Shown piece by piece: positions 43,944-52,901 of a stretch of DNA of 59,782 nt. The notes beneath the pieces were generated by a model, which had not been told where the DNA came from, searched no databases, and saw nothing but the letters and a program-made list of their open reading frames with translations. This DNA is from Methylobacterium sp. B4 (lineage in GTDB: Bacteria > Pseudomonadota > Alphaproteobacteria > Rhizobiales > Beijerinckiaceae). The number at the start of each line of letters is the position of its first letter. Position 1 is the first letter of the stretch. A program made the translations under genes and the position numbers. The stretch is taken from assembly GCF_003201865.1 (NCBI RefSeq), contig NZ_QJJJ01000025.1:1-59782 (forward strand), given 5' to 3'.

Positions 43944-45824
43944 ATGAGCAGGTTTGTGACGTCGGTCTCGGCCCTGGCTATGCTGGCGCTCGCGCCGGCC
44001 GCGCTTTCGAGCGCAGCATATGCCAACGACAAGCTCGTTGAGTTGTCGAAAAAAGACGAAAACTGGGTGATGCCCGGTAAGAACTACGATTCGGATAACT
44101 ACAGCGAGCTGAAGCAGATCAACAAGAGCAACGTGAAGCAGCTTCGGCCGGCTTGGACGTTCTCCACCGGCCTGCTGAACGGTCACGAGGGCGCGCCGCT
44201 CGTCGTCGACGGCAAGATGTACATCCACACCTCGTTCCCGAACAACACCTTCGCCCTCGGCCTCGACGATCCGGGCCTGATCCTGTGGCAGGACAAGCCG
44301 AAGCAGAACCCGGCCGCCCGCGCCGTCGCCTGCTGCGATCTCGTCAACCGCGGCCTCGCCTACTGGCCCGGCGACGGCAAGACCCCGGCGCTGATCCTCA
44401 AGACCCAGCTCGACGGCAACGTCGCCGCACTCAACGCCGAGACCGGCGAGACGGTGTGGAAGGTCGAGAACTCCGACATCAAGGTCGGCTCGACGCTCAC
44501 CATCGCCCCCTACGTCGTGAAGGACAAGGTGATCATCGGCTCCTCGGGCGCCGAGCTCGGCGTGCGCGGCTACCTCACCGCCTACGACGTGAAGACCGGC
44601 GAGCAGGTGTGGCGCGCCTACGCCACGGGTCCGGACAAGGACCTGCTGCTGGCCTCCGACTTCAACATCAAGAATCCCCATTACGGCCAGAAGAACCTCG
44701 GCACCGGCACCTGGGAGGGTGACGCCTGGAAGATCGGCGGCGGCACCAACTGGGGCTGGTACGCCTACGATCCGGGCACGAACCTGATCTACTTCGGCAC
44801 CGGCAACCCGGCGCCGTGGAACGAGACCATGCGTCCGGGCGACAACAAGTGGACGATGACGATCTTCGGCCGCGACGCCGACACGGGCGAGGCCAAGTTC
44901 GGCTACCAGAAGACCCCGCACGACGAGTGGGATTACGCCGGCGTCAACGTCATGATGCTCTCCGAGCAGAAGGACAAGGACGGCAAGACCCGCAAGCTGC
45001 TGACCCACCCGGACCGCAACGGCATCGTCTACACGCTCGACCGCACCGACGGCTCGCTGGTCTCGGCCAACAAGCTCGACGACACGGTCAACGTGTTCAA
45101 ATCGGTCGATCTGAAGACCGGCCAGCCGGTGCGCGATCCGGAATACGGCACCCGGATGGACCACCTCGCCAAGGACATCTGCCCCTCGGCGATGGGCTAC
45201 CACAATCAGGGCCACGACTCTTACGATCCGAAGCGTGAGCTCTTCTTCATGGGCATCAACCACATCTGCATGGATTGGGAGCCCTTCATGCTTCCCTATC
45301 GTGCGGGTCAGTTCTTCGTCGGTGCGACGCTAAACATGTATCCGGGCCCGAAGGGCGACCGTCAGAACTACGAAGGTCTCGGCCAGATCAAGGCGTACAA
45401 CGCGATCACCGGCGACTATAAGTGGGAGAAGATGGAGCGATTCGCGGTGTGGGGCGGCACCATGGCCACCGCGGGCGACCTCGTCTTCTACGGCACGCTC
45501 GACGGCTACCTGAAGGCGCGCGATTCCGACAACGGCGATCTTCTCTGGAAGTTCAAGATCCCGTCCGGCGCCATCGGTTACCCGATGACCTACAGCCACA
45601 AGGGAACGCAGTACGTCGCCATCTACTACGGCGTCGGCGGCTGGCCGGGCGTGGGCCTCGTGTTCGACCTCGCCGACCCGACCGCCGGTCTCGGTGCGGT
45701 GGGCGCCTTCAAGAAGCTCGCCAACTACACCCAGATGGGCGGCGGCGTGATCGTGTTCTCGCTCGACGGCAAGGGTCCCTACGACGATCCGAACGTCGGC
45801 GAGTGGAAGTCGGCCGCCAAGTAA
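43944..45824 (+). CDS. mxaF: Methanol dehydrogenase large subunit MxaF
   Basis: The periplasmic PQQ enzyme oxidises methanol to formaldehyde. The signal peptide is residues 1-27, and the mature form starts N-D-K-L-V-E-L-S. All key sites are visible (mature numbering): the vicinal disulfide C103-C104 in A-V-A-C-C-D-L, E177 in S-G-A-E-L and N261 in G-T-G-N-P (calcium ligands), and the catalytic base D303 in D-E-W-D-Y-A-G. The residue two after D303 is Ala, which marks the calcium-type enzyme rather than the lanthanide-dependent XoxF (Asp there). Repeated W-motifs of an eight-bladed propeller are present. ATG at 43944 behind GAGGAGACGCAGG. Length 626, as in M. extorquens. First gene of the operon. 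Confidence 0.98.
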   Translation: MSRFVTSVSALAMLALAPAALSSAAYANDKLVELSKKDENWVMPGKNYDSDNYSELKQINKSNVKQLRPAWTFSTGLLNGHEGAPLVVDGKMYIHTSFPNNTFALGLDDPGLILWQDKPKQNPAARAVACCDLVNRGLAYWPGDGKTPALILKTQLDGNVAALNAETGETVWKVENSDIKVGSTLTIAPYVVKDKVIIGSSGAELGVRGYLTAYDVKTGEQVWRAYATGPDKDLLLASDFNIKNPHYGQKNLGTGTWEGDAWKIGGGTNWGWYAYDPGTNLIYFGTGNPAPWNETMRPGDNKWTMTIFGRDADTGEAKFGYQKTPHDEWDYAGVNVMMLSEQKDKDGKTRKLLTHPDRNGIVYTLDRTDGSLVSANKLDDTVNVFKSVDLKTGQPVRDPEYGTRMDHLAKDICPSAMGYHNQGHDSYDPKRELFFMGINHICMDWEPFMLPYRAGQFFVGATLNMYPGPKGDRQNYEGLGQIKAYNAITGDYKWEKMERFAVWGGTMATAGDLVFYGTLDGYLKARDSDNGDLLWKFKIPSGAIGYPMTYSHKGTQYVAIYYGVGGWPGVGLVFDLADPTAGLGAVGAFKKLANYTQMGGGVIVFSLDGKGPYDDPNVGEWKSAAK

Positions 45825-45861
45825 GACTGCAAAAAACCTGCCCGTCGGCAGTCACGAACCT

Positions 45862-45890
45862 CCCCTCCCCCGGCTCGTCCGGGAGAGGGG
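45862..45890 (+). terminator. GC-rich hairpin between mxaF and mxaJ
   Basis: CCCCTCCCCCGG (45862-45873) and CCGGGAGAGGGG (45879-45890) form a twelve-base stem with one mismatch and a five-base loop in the 260-base gap after mxaF. No T tract follows. It may be a partial terminator or a 3-prime stabiliser that raises mxaF mRNA relative to the downstream genes. The sequence also looks like a copy of the genus-typical GC-rich repeat. Confidence 0.6.
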
Positions 45891-46085
45891 CAGGGCCGAG
45901 GTGGTGCGGGCCGAAGCGGCCCGTGACGGTCCGCGCCACCCTAAATCCCTCTCCGCAGATTTTCGCCCCGTGCAGCCAAGGTCGCGCAGGTGAGGCGTCT
46001 GCACGGGAGATGCGCCAAGGGCCGGTCTCAAGCCGAAAAAGCCCGCGCCAAGATCTCATAAGAATAAGCCAGAGGAAACGAACCC

Positions 46086-46991
46086 ATGTCGCTCGTGAAC
46101 GGACGCCGCCGTGCAGCCGCATCGGCCGTCGCCCTCACCGCTGCCGTGACGGCTTTGGCCGCCCTGTCTGCGCCTGCCCTGGCGCAGCAGCCGAAGGCCG
46201 CGGAGGCCGCCAAATCGGAACCTGCCAAGCCGGATCCCGGCACCCTGCGCGTCTGCGCCGCCGAGCAGGCGCCGCTCTCGATGAAGGACGGCACCGGGCT
46301 CGAGAACCGCATCGCGACGACCGTGGCCGAGGCCATGGGCCGTAAAGCCCAGTTCGTCTGGATCGGAAAGCCCGCGATCTACCTCGTGCGCGACGGGCTG
46401 GAGAAGAAGACCTGCGACGTGGTGGTCGGGCTCGATTCCGACGACCCCCGGGTGCTCGCCAGCAAGCCCTATTACCGCTCGGGCTACGTCTTCCTCACCC
46501 GCGCCGACAAGGATCTCGACATCAAGTCCTGGTCCGATCCGCGGCTCAAGGACGTGAGCCACATGGTGGTCGGCTTCGGCACGCCCGGCGAGGCGATGCT
46601 CAAGGATATCGGCCGCTACGAGGAGGACATGGCCTACCTCTACTCGCTGGTGAACTTCCGCGCGCCGCGCAACCAGTACACCCAGATCGACCCGGCCCGG
46701 ATGGTGAGCGAGGTCGCTTCGTCCAAGGCCGAGGTCGGCGTCGCCTTCGCGCCGGACGTCGCCCGCTACGTGCGCGATTCCTCGACCAAGCTGCGCATGA
46801 CCCCGGTGCCCGACGACACGCAGACCAGCGACGGCCGGAAGATGCCGCAGAGCTTCGACCAGTCGATGGGCGTGCGCAAGGACGACACCGCCCTCAAGGC
46901 GGAGATCGACGCGGCGATCGAGCGGGCCAAGCCGAAGATCGAGGCGATCCTGAAGGAGGAGGGCGTGCCCGTGCTGCCCGCCTCGAACTGA
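46086..46991 (+). CDS. mxaJ: MxaJ, periplasmic solute-binding-like partner of methanol dehydrogenase
   Basis: A 301-residue protein with a ~33-residue signal peptide (A-L-S-A-P-A-L-A-Q) and a solute-binding-protein fold (family 3-like): L-R-V-C-A-A-E-Q-A-P-L-S at the start of the first lobe, then G-L-D-S-D-D-P-R-V and G-F-G-T-P-G-E-A-M. MxaJ is needed for active methanol dehydrogenase and copurifies with it in some species; the exact role is unsettled. ATG at 46086 with a GAGGAAACG ribosome site. Confidence 0.95.
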   Translation: MSLVNGRRRAAASAVALTAAVTALAALSAPALAQQPKAAEAAKSEPAKPDPGTLRVCAAEQAPLSMKDGTGLENRIATTVAEAMGRKAQFVWIGKPAIYLVRDGLEKKTCDVVVGLDSDDPRVLASKPYYRSGYVFLTRADKDLDIKSWSDPRLKDVSHMVVGFGTPGEAMLKDIGRYEEDMAYLYSLVNFRAPRNQYTQIDPARMVSEVASSKAEVGVAFAPDVARYVRDSSTKLRMTPVPDDTQTSDGRKMPQSFDQSMGVRKDDTALKAEIDAAIERAKPKIEAILKEEGVPVLPASN

Positions 46992-47117
46992 GCGTCACCC
47001 GCCAAGCGCCCGCCGCGCCGCCTTCGCCCCGCGCGGGGACGGCCGCGACCGGGCGCTCGGCGAGGAAATCCGAGCCGCCGGAAGAACGGCACTGCGATGA
47101 GGAACAAGAACAAGACA

Positions 47118-47711
47118 ATGACGAAGCGCACAACGATCGGAACCGCCCTGCTCGGCCTCGTGCTTGCCGGCGTCGCCCTGCCCGCGTTCGCCCAGCCCCA
47201 GTCCGGGCCGCAGACGGGCGTCGTGTTCCGCAACACCGTGACCGGCGAGGCGCTCGACGTGACGCAGGGCAAGGAAGGCGGGCGCGACACCCCGGCGGTG
47301 AAGAAGTTCCTCGAGACCGGAGAGAACCTCTACATCGACGACAAGTCCTGCCTGCGCAACGGCGAGAGCCTGTACGCGACCTCCTGCTCGGGCTGCCACG
47401 GCCACCTCGCGGAGGGCAAGCTCGGGCCGGGTCTCAACGACAATTACTGGACCTATCCCTCCAACACGACGGATGTCGGCCTGTTCGCGACCATCTTCGG
47501 CGGCGCCAACGGCATGATGGGCCCGCACAACGAGAACCTCACGCCCGACGAGATGCTGCAGACCATCGCCTGGATCCGGCACCTCTACACGGGGCCGAAG
47601 CAGGATGCGGTCTGGCTCAACGACGAGCAGAAGAAGGCCTACACGCCCTACAAGCAGGGCGAAGTCATCCCGAAGGACGCCAAGGGCCAGTGCAAGCCGC
47701 TGGAGGAGTGA
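47118..47711 (+). CDS. mxaG: Cytochrome cL, MxaG
   Basis: The electron acceptor of methanol dehydrogenase. The signal peptide is 25 residues (ending P-A-F-A) and the class I c-type heme motif is C90-S-G-C93-H94; G-G-A-N-G-M-M-G-P-H carries the probable Met ligand. The 197-residue length from the ATG at 47118 agrees with cytochrome cL of M. extorquens; an ATG at 47097 would add seven Asn/Lys-rich residues before the signal peptide and is less likely. Heme attachment needs the cytochrome c maturation system in the periplasm. Second redox component of the operon, ahead of mxaI. Confidence 0.95.
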   Translation: MTKRTTIGTALLGLVLAGVALPAFAQPQSGPQTGVVFRNTVTGEALDVTQGKEGGRDTPAVKKFLETGENLYIDDKSCLRNGESLYATSCSGCHGHLAEGKLGPGLNDNYWTYPSNTTDVGLFATIFGGANGMMGPHNENLTPDEMLQTIAWIRHLYTGPKQDAVWLNDEQKKAYTPYKQGEVIPKDAKGQCKPLEE

Positions 47712-47840
47712 TCCTTTCGGGTTTCGGGCCGGCCTCGAACCGGCGCGATCGAGGGGGCGGACCGGGGATCGAGCCGCGCGGCGACATCCCCGGAAAGAGC
47801 AAGCCCCAAAAAGAGCACGTCTCATAAAGTGGAGGAAACC

Positions 47841-48131
47841 ATGAAGGCCACTCTCATCGCCGCCGCTGCCGTCGCGCTTGCCGGGATCGCCGCACCGGCG
47901 CTCGCCTATGACGGCACCAAGTGCAAGGCGCCGGGCAATTGCTGGGAGCCGAAGCCCGGCTTCCCCGAGAAGATCGCCGGCTCCAAGTACGATCCCAAGC
48001 ACGATCCCAAGGAGCTGAACAAGCAGGCCGATTCCATCAAGCAGATGGAAGAGCGCAACAAGAAGCGCGTCGAGAACTTCAAGAAGACCGGCAAGTTCGA
48101 ATACGACGTCAGCAAGATCTCGGCCAACTGA
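47841..48131 (+). CDS. mxaI: Methanol dehydrogenase small subunit MxaI
   Basis: The beta subunit of the alpha2-beta2 enzyme. The signal peptide is 22 residues; the mature part starts Y-D-G-T-K-C and contains C28 and C34 (precursor numbering), which form a disulfide, followed by a long Lys-rich helix. ATG at 47841 behind GGAGGAAA gives 96 residues, as in M. extorquens. Its exact contribution to catalysis is unknown. A GC-rich hairpin and a long repeat-bearing gap separate it from mxaR. Confidence 0.97.
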   Translation: MKATLIAAAAVALAGIAAPALAYDGTKCKAPGNCWEPKPGFPEKIAGSKYDPKHDPKELNKQADSIKQMEERNKKRVENFKKTGKFEYDVSKISAN

Positions 48132-48357
48132 CGATGCGCGTCACCCGTCCCCCCTGCGGGGGAGGGTGACTGCGGAGCAGGCGGGAGAGGGGGAGCGCGC
48201 GACGGTGCCGCTCTCGACTGGCGTCGATCCAGTGGAAGCCGGGTCCCCCTCACCCGACCGCCTGCGGGCGCCATCCTCCCTCCGCAGAGGGGAAGGGAAG
48301 ACGCGGCTTCGTTGCGCGACGACGTCCCCAAACAAGAAACGAAGGCCGAAACGGCGA
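48132..48357 (+). repeat. mxaI-mxaR gap with GC-rich hairpin
   Basis: TCACCC (48141-48146) pairs with GGGTGA (48164-48169), with CCCCC/GGGGG inside. The rest of the 226-base gap continues with G-rich and C-rich segments and a second weak C/G-rich hairpin near 48275-48300, typical of repeats spread through Methylobacterium genomes. The placement suits a transcription attenuator between the structural and assembly genes. Confidence 0.65.
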
Positions 48358-49389
48358 ATGAACACCTTGCCCCCCGGCGACGCCATGCTCACGGACTGGC
48401 GGGATGCGGCCGCGCGCTTCGAGCGCGCGATCGGCAAGGCCGTGGTCGGCCAGGAACGGGCGATCCGCCTGCTCACGATCGCGATCTTCGCCCGCGGCCA
48501 CGTCATGCTCGAAGGCGATGTCGGCGTCGGCAAGACCACGCTCCTGCGCGCGGTGGCCCGGGGCCTCGGCGGCGCCTACGAGCGCGTCGAGGGCACCGTC
48601 GACATGATGCCCACCGACCTGATCTACCATACCTATCTCGGCGAGGACGGGCGCCCGCGGGTGGAGCCCGGCCCGGTGCTGCGGCAGGCGGAAGACCTCT
48701 CGGTCTTCTTCTTCAACGAGATCAACCGCGCCCGGCCCCAGGTCCACGCCCTGCTCCTGCGCATCATGGCCGAGCGCAGCGTCTCCGCCTTCAACCGCGA
48801 GTATCGCTTCCCCAACCTCCAGGTCTTCGCCGACCGCAACCGGGTCGAGCGCGAGGAGACCTTCGAGCTGCCGGCCGCCGCCCGCGACCGCTTCCTCATG
48901 GAGATCGGCATGGAGGCGCCCCGCGACGCCAAGGCGCGGCGCGACCTCGTGTTCGATCCCCGCTTCCACGACACCGACCGGCTGACCGAGGAGGTCGAGG
49001 CCGGCGTGCTCGATCATGATCGCATCGGCACCATCGCCGGCGCGATCCAACACGCGATCCGGGCCGAACCGGCGATCGAATCGTACGTCGTCGGCCTGTG
49101 GGAGGCGCTGGTGCGCCCCGGCCCCGCCGGCATCCGCCTTCCCGGCATCGACATGGAGCGCCTCGTGCAGGGCGGCGCCTCGCCCCGCGGCGTGGCCTTC
49201 CTCGTGCGCGCCGCCCGCGTTCGCGCCTGGCTGGAGGGCCGCGACTGGCTGGTGCCGGAGGATATCCGCGCCGTCTTCCCCGAGGTGATGGCCCACCGCG
49301 TCTTCCTCGAACCGGTCTACGAGATGCGCCGCGCGCAGATCGTGCCCGACCTGATCCGCGCGGTGTTCGAGACGGTGCCCGCCCCGTGA
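48358..49389 (+). CDS. mxaR: MxaR, MoxR-type AAA+ ATPase
   Basis: A 343-residue AAA+ ATPase. Walker A is G-D-V-G-V-G-K-T at 53-60, Walker B follows at F-F-F-N-E-I-N-R-A-R-P, and the sensor/arginine finger part is A-A-R-D-R-F-L-M-E. MoxR proteins act as metal-insertion or complex-assembly chaperones with von Willebrand A partners; in the mxa system it belongs to the group needed to make active methanol dehydrogenase with calcium. ATG at 48358. Its stop overlaps the GTG of mxaS by four bases, beginning a run of coupled genes. Confidence 0.95.
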   Translation: MNTLPPGDAMLTDWRDAAARFERAIGKAVVGQERAIRLLTIAIFARGHVMLEGDVGVGKTTLLRAVARGLGGAYERVEGTVDMMPTDLIYHTYLGEDGRPRVEPGPVLRQAEDLSVFFFNEINRARPQVHALLLRIMAERSVSAFNREYRFPNLQVFADRNRVEREETFELPAAARDRFLMEIGMEAPRDAKARRDLVFDPRFHDTDRLTEEVEAGVLDHDRIGTIAGAIQHAIRAEPAIESYVVGLWEALVRPGPAGIRLPGIDMERLVQGGASPRGVAFLVRAARVRAWLEGRDWLVPEDIRAVFPEVMAHRVFLEPVYEMRRAQIVPDLIRAVFETVPAP

Positions 49390-50243
49390 GCGGCCCTGAG
49401 GACGGGGCCGACATCCTCTACTGGCCGCGCTGGCGGCCGGGCGGACACCGCGTCGGCGCCCATCGCGGGCGCGATGCCGGCGGACTCGGCACTTTCCGCG
49501 ATCAGGTCGCCTTCCTGCGCCTGCCGGATGCGCGCCGGATCGACCTGCGGGCCTCCCTGCGAGACCCGTTCGAGGGCGTGGTGGTGCGCCGGTTCGAGAC
49601 CCGCACGCCCGTCGAGACCTGGGCGCTCGTCGATCTCTCCGCCTCCATGCGCTTCCAGGGCCGAGCCGACCGGCTCGGGCTGGCGCAGGCCTTCTGCGCG
49701 GCGCTCGCCCGCTCGGCCACGCGCATCGGCGACGGCTTCGGGCTGATCGGCTGCGATGCCGCCCTGCGCGAGGCGTTCACGCTTCCCGCGACCCGCCACC
49801 GCGCGGCGGCCCAGGCCGCGGTCGCGCGCCTCGGCGAGGCGACCTGCGACGGGCGCGGCGCCGAGGGCCTGCTGGAGGCCGCCCGCCGCCTCGCGGGGCG
49901 CCCGAAGCTGGTCTTCCTCGTCTCGGATTTCCGCTGGCCGCAGGCGCTGATCGAGGCGGTCTTCGCCGCGCTCGCCCTGCACGACGTGACGCCGGTGCTG
50001 CTCGCCGACGCGGCCGAGGACGAGGGCCTGCCCGCCTGGGGCCTGGCCGAACTCGACGATCTGGAGGGCGCCGGACGCCGCCTCGTCTTTCTGCGCCCCT
50101 CCTTGCGCCGCCGCTGGATCGCCCGCGAGGCGGAGCGCGTCGAGGCCTTGCGCCGGATCTGCGCGCCCTTCGCCCGCCCGCCCTTCCGGCTCGCCGACCG
50201 CTTCGACGCGGAAGCGTTGAGCCGCCACCTGATGACGACGTGA
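49386..50243 (+). CDS. mxaS: MxaS, DUF58 protein
   Basis: A 285-residue DUF58 protein. The N-terminal part has G-A-D-I-L-Y-W-P-R-W-R, and the von Willebrand-like region has L-V-D-L-S-A-S-M-R-F (D-x-S-x-S metal site), then V-F-L-V-S-D-F-R-W. DUF58 proteins pair with MoxR ATPases. GTG at 49386 overlaps the mxaR stop (GTGA), deciding the start. No membrane helix is seen. Confidence 0.92.
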   Translation: MSGPEDGADILYWPRWRPGGHRVGAHRGRDAGGLGTFRDQVAFLRLPDARRIDLRASLRDPFEGVVVRRFETRTPVETWALVDLSASMRFQGRADRLGLAQAFCAALARSATRIGDGFGLIGCDAALREAFTLPATRHRAAAQAAVARLGEATCDGRGAEGLLEAARRLAGRPKLVFLVSDFRWPQALIEAVFAALALHDVTPVLLADAAEDEGLPAWGLAELDDLEGAGRRLVFLRPSLRRRWIAREAERVEALRRICAPFARPPFRLADRFDAEALSRHLMTT

Positions 50244-51187
50244 GAGCGATGCGCGCGCTCCCCACCCTCCCCCTCTTCCTCGCGCTGGCCGCCCTGCCCG
50301 CCTCCGCGCCGGCGCTCGCGCAGGTGCGCGGCGTCGAGCTGCGCACGCCGCGGGCCTTCGGCTATTTCCAGGGCGATCTCGTGCAGGTGCAGGCCGAGAT
50401 CCGCACCGATCCGGGGTTTTCCCTGCAGCGTCCCTCCCTGCCGAAGCCCGGTCCCGTCACCTACTGGCTCGACTTGCGGGACGTGACGACGGAGGAGAGC
50501 CGGGGCGCGGACGGCTCGCACGTGATCCGCCTGCGCCTGACCTATCAGGATTTCTACGTCGCCCTCGACGCGCGCGCCCTCGAAGTGCCCGGCTTTCCCG
50601 TCACCGTCGAGAGCGCCGGCACGAACGGATCGACCACCGCCGTGGCGCAGGTGCCGGCCTGGAAGATCGGCGTCTCGCCGCTCCGCGAGGTGCAGCCCGA
50701 GCGGCGCGACGACCCGGCCGACTATCTGCGGCCCGATGGGCGCGCGCCCCGGCTCGACCCGCAGCCGGCGCTCGCCTCGGCCGCCGCGTCCCTGGTCCTG
50801 GCCGCCGCGGCGGGGCTGCTGCTCGCCCGCGACCGGGCCTGGGGGATGTTCGGAAGGCGCCGTGGCCGGCCTTTCGCGCTCGCCCTCAAGGCCTTCCGCC
50901 GGTTGAAGCGGCATCAGCAGGGGGACGCCCTCTACCGCGAGGCGCTGCTTGCCCTGCATCGCGGCCTCGATGCCACCGACGGCCGCCGGGTGCTCGCCGA
51001 CGACCTGCCCGACTTCCTGGGCCGCCACCCGGCCTTCCGGGCGCAGGCGCGGGCCCTGCAGGATTTCTTCGCCGCCTCGCGGCTGGCCTTCTTCGGCCGG
51101 GATGGCGCGGGGGCCGCGGCGCGGCTGCCCCTGCCCGAGGCCGAGTCCCTGCTGCGCCGGCTCGGCGCGCTCGAGCGGAGCGCGTGA
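50240..51187 (+). CDS. mxaA: MxaA, membrane-anchored methanol dehydrogenase assembly protein
   Basis: A 315-residue protein with an N-terminal signal peptide (A-L-P-A-S-A-P-A-L-A-Q), a periplasmic beta domain, and one membrane helix around residue 175-195 (A-S-A-A-A-S-L-V-L-A-A-A-A-G-L-L-L). The C-terminal part is cytosolic with R-R-L-K-R-H-Q-Q-G-D-A-L. mxaA mutants of M. extorquens accumulate methanol dehydrogenase lacking calcium, so it belongs to the calcium-insertion group. GTG at 50240 overlaps the mxaS stop (GTGA); an ATG three codons later is the alternative. Confidence 0.92.
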   Translation: MRAMRALPTLPLFLALAALPASAPALAQVRGVELRTPRAFGYFQGDLVQVQAEIRTDPGFSLQRPSLPKPGPVTYWLDLRDVTTEESRGADGSHVIRLRLTYQDFYVALDARALEVPGFPVTVESAGTNGSTTAVAQVPAWKIGVSPLREVQPERRDDPADYLRPDGRAPRLDPQPALASAAASLVLAAAAGLLLARDRAWGMFGRRRGRPFALALKAFRRLKRHQQGDALYREALLALHRGLDATDGRRVLADDLPDFLGRHPAFRAQARALQDFFAASRLAFFGRDGAGAAARLPLPEAESLLRRLGALERSA

Positions 51188-52266
51188 GCCCCGTGCTGGC
51201 GCTTCTTTCCTCGCTCGGCGCGGCCACGCCCTGGCTGCTGTGGTGCCTGCCCGTGGCGCTGCTGCCGCTCGCCCTCTCGGTGGCGCGGCGCAACGCGCTG
51301 CCCTCGATCGCCGCCGTGCCCGAGGATCCTCTCTCCGCGGGCCTGCGGATCGTCCTGACGGCGGCCGGGATGCTGGCGGTCGGCGGGCTGATCCTGGCGC
51401 TGGCCGGACCCTACCGCGCCGGCGAGCGCGTGACCCGCACCGGCATCGGCGCCCAGGTCTCCATGCTGATCGACCGCTCCGGCAGCATGAACGAGACCTT
51501 TGCCGGCCGGCAGCCCTCGGGTGCGGAGGAGTCGAAGGCCGCCGCCTCCCGGCGCATCCTGCGCGACTTCGTGGGCGAGCGCGTCCACGACCAGTTCGCC
51601 GTCACGGCCTTCTCCACGGCGCCGATGCTCGTCGTGCCGATGACCGACCGGCACGCGGCCGTGCGCGCGGCGATCTCCGCGATCGACCGGCCGGGCCTCG
51701 ACTACACCAACGTCGCCCGCGGCCTCGGCATGGCGCTGTCGCAGTTCGGGCCGGGCGTGCCCGGGGTCTCGCGCGCCCTCCTGCTCGTTTCCGACGGCGC
51801 GGCGGTGATCGACCCGCGCATCCAGGCGCAGCTGCGCGCCGAGTTCGCCCGGGTGCGGCCGAACCTCTACTGGCTGTTCCTGCGCACCAAGGGCTCGCCC
51901 TCGATCTCCGACAAGCCGGCGGGCGAGGACACGCCCCAGGCCGCGCCGGAGCGCCATCTCGACCTGTTCTTCAAGAGCCTCGGCGTGCCCTACCGCGCCT
52001 TCGAGGCGGAGGGGGCCGAGGCCGTGGCCAGCGCCGTGCGCCAGATCGAGGCGCTGGAGCGTGATCCGATCCCCTATACCGAGGAGCGCCCCCGCCGCGA
52101 CCTGACGGGCTGGGCCTACGGCGCGGCCGCGCTCGGCCTCCTCCTCCTCGTGCTGGCCAAGCTCGCCGAGGCCGATCTCGGGCGCCGGCCCGTACAGGCC
52201 GCGCCCGCGGCCGAACGGGCTCCCGAGCCGGCGCGCGACGCCGCACCGAGGACGGCCGCCGCATGA
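51184..52266 (+). CDS. mxaC: MxaC, von Willebrand A-domain membrane protein
   Basis: A 360-residue protein with membrane helices near the N-terminus (W-L-L-W-C-L-P-V-A-L-L-P-L-A-L and A-G-M-L-A-V-G-G-L-I-L-A-L-A) and the end. The central domain has an intact MIDAS: L-I-D-R-S-G-S-M-N-E (D-x-S-x-S), T (P-M-T-D-R) and D-G-A-A-V later. It is grouped with MxaA, MxaK and MxaL in calcium-dependent maturation of methanol dehydrogenase. GTG at 51184 overlaps the mxaA stop (GTGA). Confidence 0.93.
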   Translation: MSPVLALLSSLGAATPWLLWCLPVALLPLALSVARRNALPSIAAVPEDPLSAGLRIVLTAAGMLAVGGLILALAGPYRAGERVTRTGIGAQVSMLIDRSGSMNETFAGRQPSGAEESKAAASRRILRDFVGERVHDQFAVTAFSTAPMLVVPMTDRHAAVRAAISAIDRPGLDYTNVARGLGMALSQFGPGVPGVSRALLLVSDGAAVIDPRIQAQLRAEFARVRPNLYWLFLRTKGSPSISDKPAGEDTPQAAPERHLDLFFKSLGVPYRAFEAEGAEAVASAVRQIEALERDPIPYTEERPRRDLTGWAYGAAALGLLLLVLAKLAEADLGRRPVQAAPAAERAPEPARDAAPRTAAA

Positions 52267-52901
52267 TGCCCCACGCCCTCGCACCTGCCGACTCTTCCGC
52301 TCCCCTCCCCTGGCGCGCCCGCCTCCGCGCGGGCCTGGGCGGGGCGTGGGGCGCGAGCCGCCCGCACCTGCTCGTGGTGCTGCCGATCCTGTTCCTCGGG
52401 GCCGCCCTCGCCTTCGGGCTCTCGGCCTGGAACGCCGCGCGCACGAATGCCGACATCGCGAGGCTGGAGGCGGGCCGCGACGTCGCCGTCGCGCCGGAGG
52501 CGGCCGACGGGCTCCTCGTCGCGCGCATCGCCTTCCTCGCCGTCCGCGACCGGCTCGGCGAGACCGAGCCGCTGATCGAGAGCCTCGACCGCCGCGGCGC
52601 GGCCGGCGCGAGCGCCCGCGCCCGCTACGTCGCCGCCAACGCCCGCATCCGGGAGGCCTTCCGGCTGATCGAGCGCAGCGAACTCGACAAGGCGGGGCCG
52701 CAGGTCACGCTCGCCCGCCAGGATTACCGCCGGGCGCTCCAGGCCCGTCCGGAGTTCTGGGACGCGAAGTTCAACTTCGACGTGGCCTCGCGCCTGATCC
52801 GCGATTTTCCCGAGTTCGACCGCAAGTTCGGCGACGAGTTGAAGGCCGAGCCCAAGCAGATCTGGACCGACATCCCCGGCCAGCCGCGGGGCGGGCCATG
52901 A
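52263..52901 (+). CDS. mxaK: MxaK, assembly protein
   Basis: A 212-residue protein with one N-terminal membrane helix (L-L-V-V-L-P-I-L-F-L-G-A-A-L-A-F-G-L at ~38-56) and a periplasmic helical part containing an N-R-x-x-I/TPR-like spacing. It is one of the genes required for calcium insertion in the mxa system. ATG at 52263 overlaps the mxaC stop (ATGA). No other family was recognised. Confidence 0.9.
   Translation: MMPHALAPADSSAPLPWRARLRAGLGGAWGASRPHLLVVLPILFLGAALAFGLSAWNAARTNADIARLEAGRDVAVAPEAADGLLVARIAFLAVRDRLGETEPLIESLDRRGAAGASARARYVAANARIREAFRLIERSELDKAGPQVTLARQDYRRALQARPEFWDAKFNFDVASRLIRDFPEFDRKFGDELKAEPKQIWTDIPGQPRGGP

Noticed and set aside
43944..45824. Assignment as lanthanide-type XoxF
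   Set aside because: The residue two positions after the catalytic Asp is Ala, not Asp, and mxaJ, mxaG and mxaI follow, so it is calcium-type MxaF.
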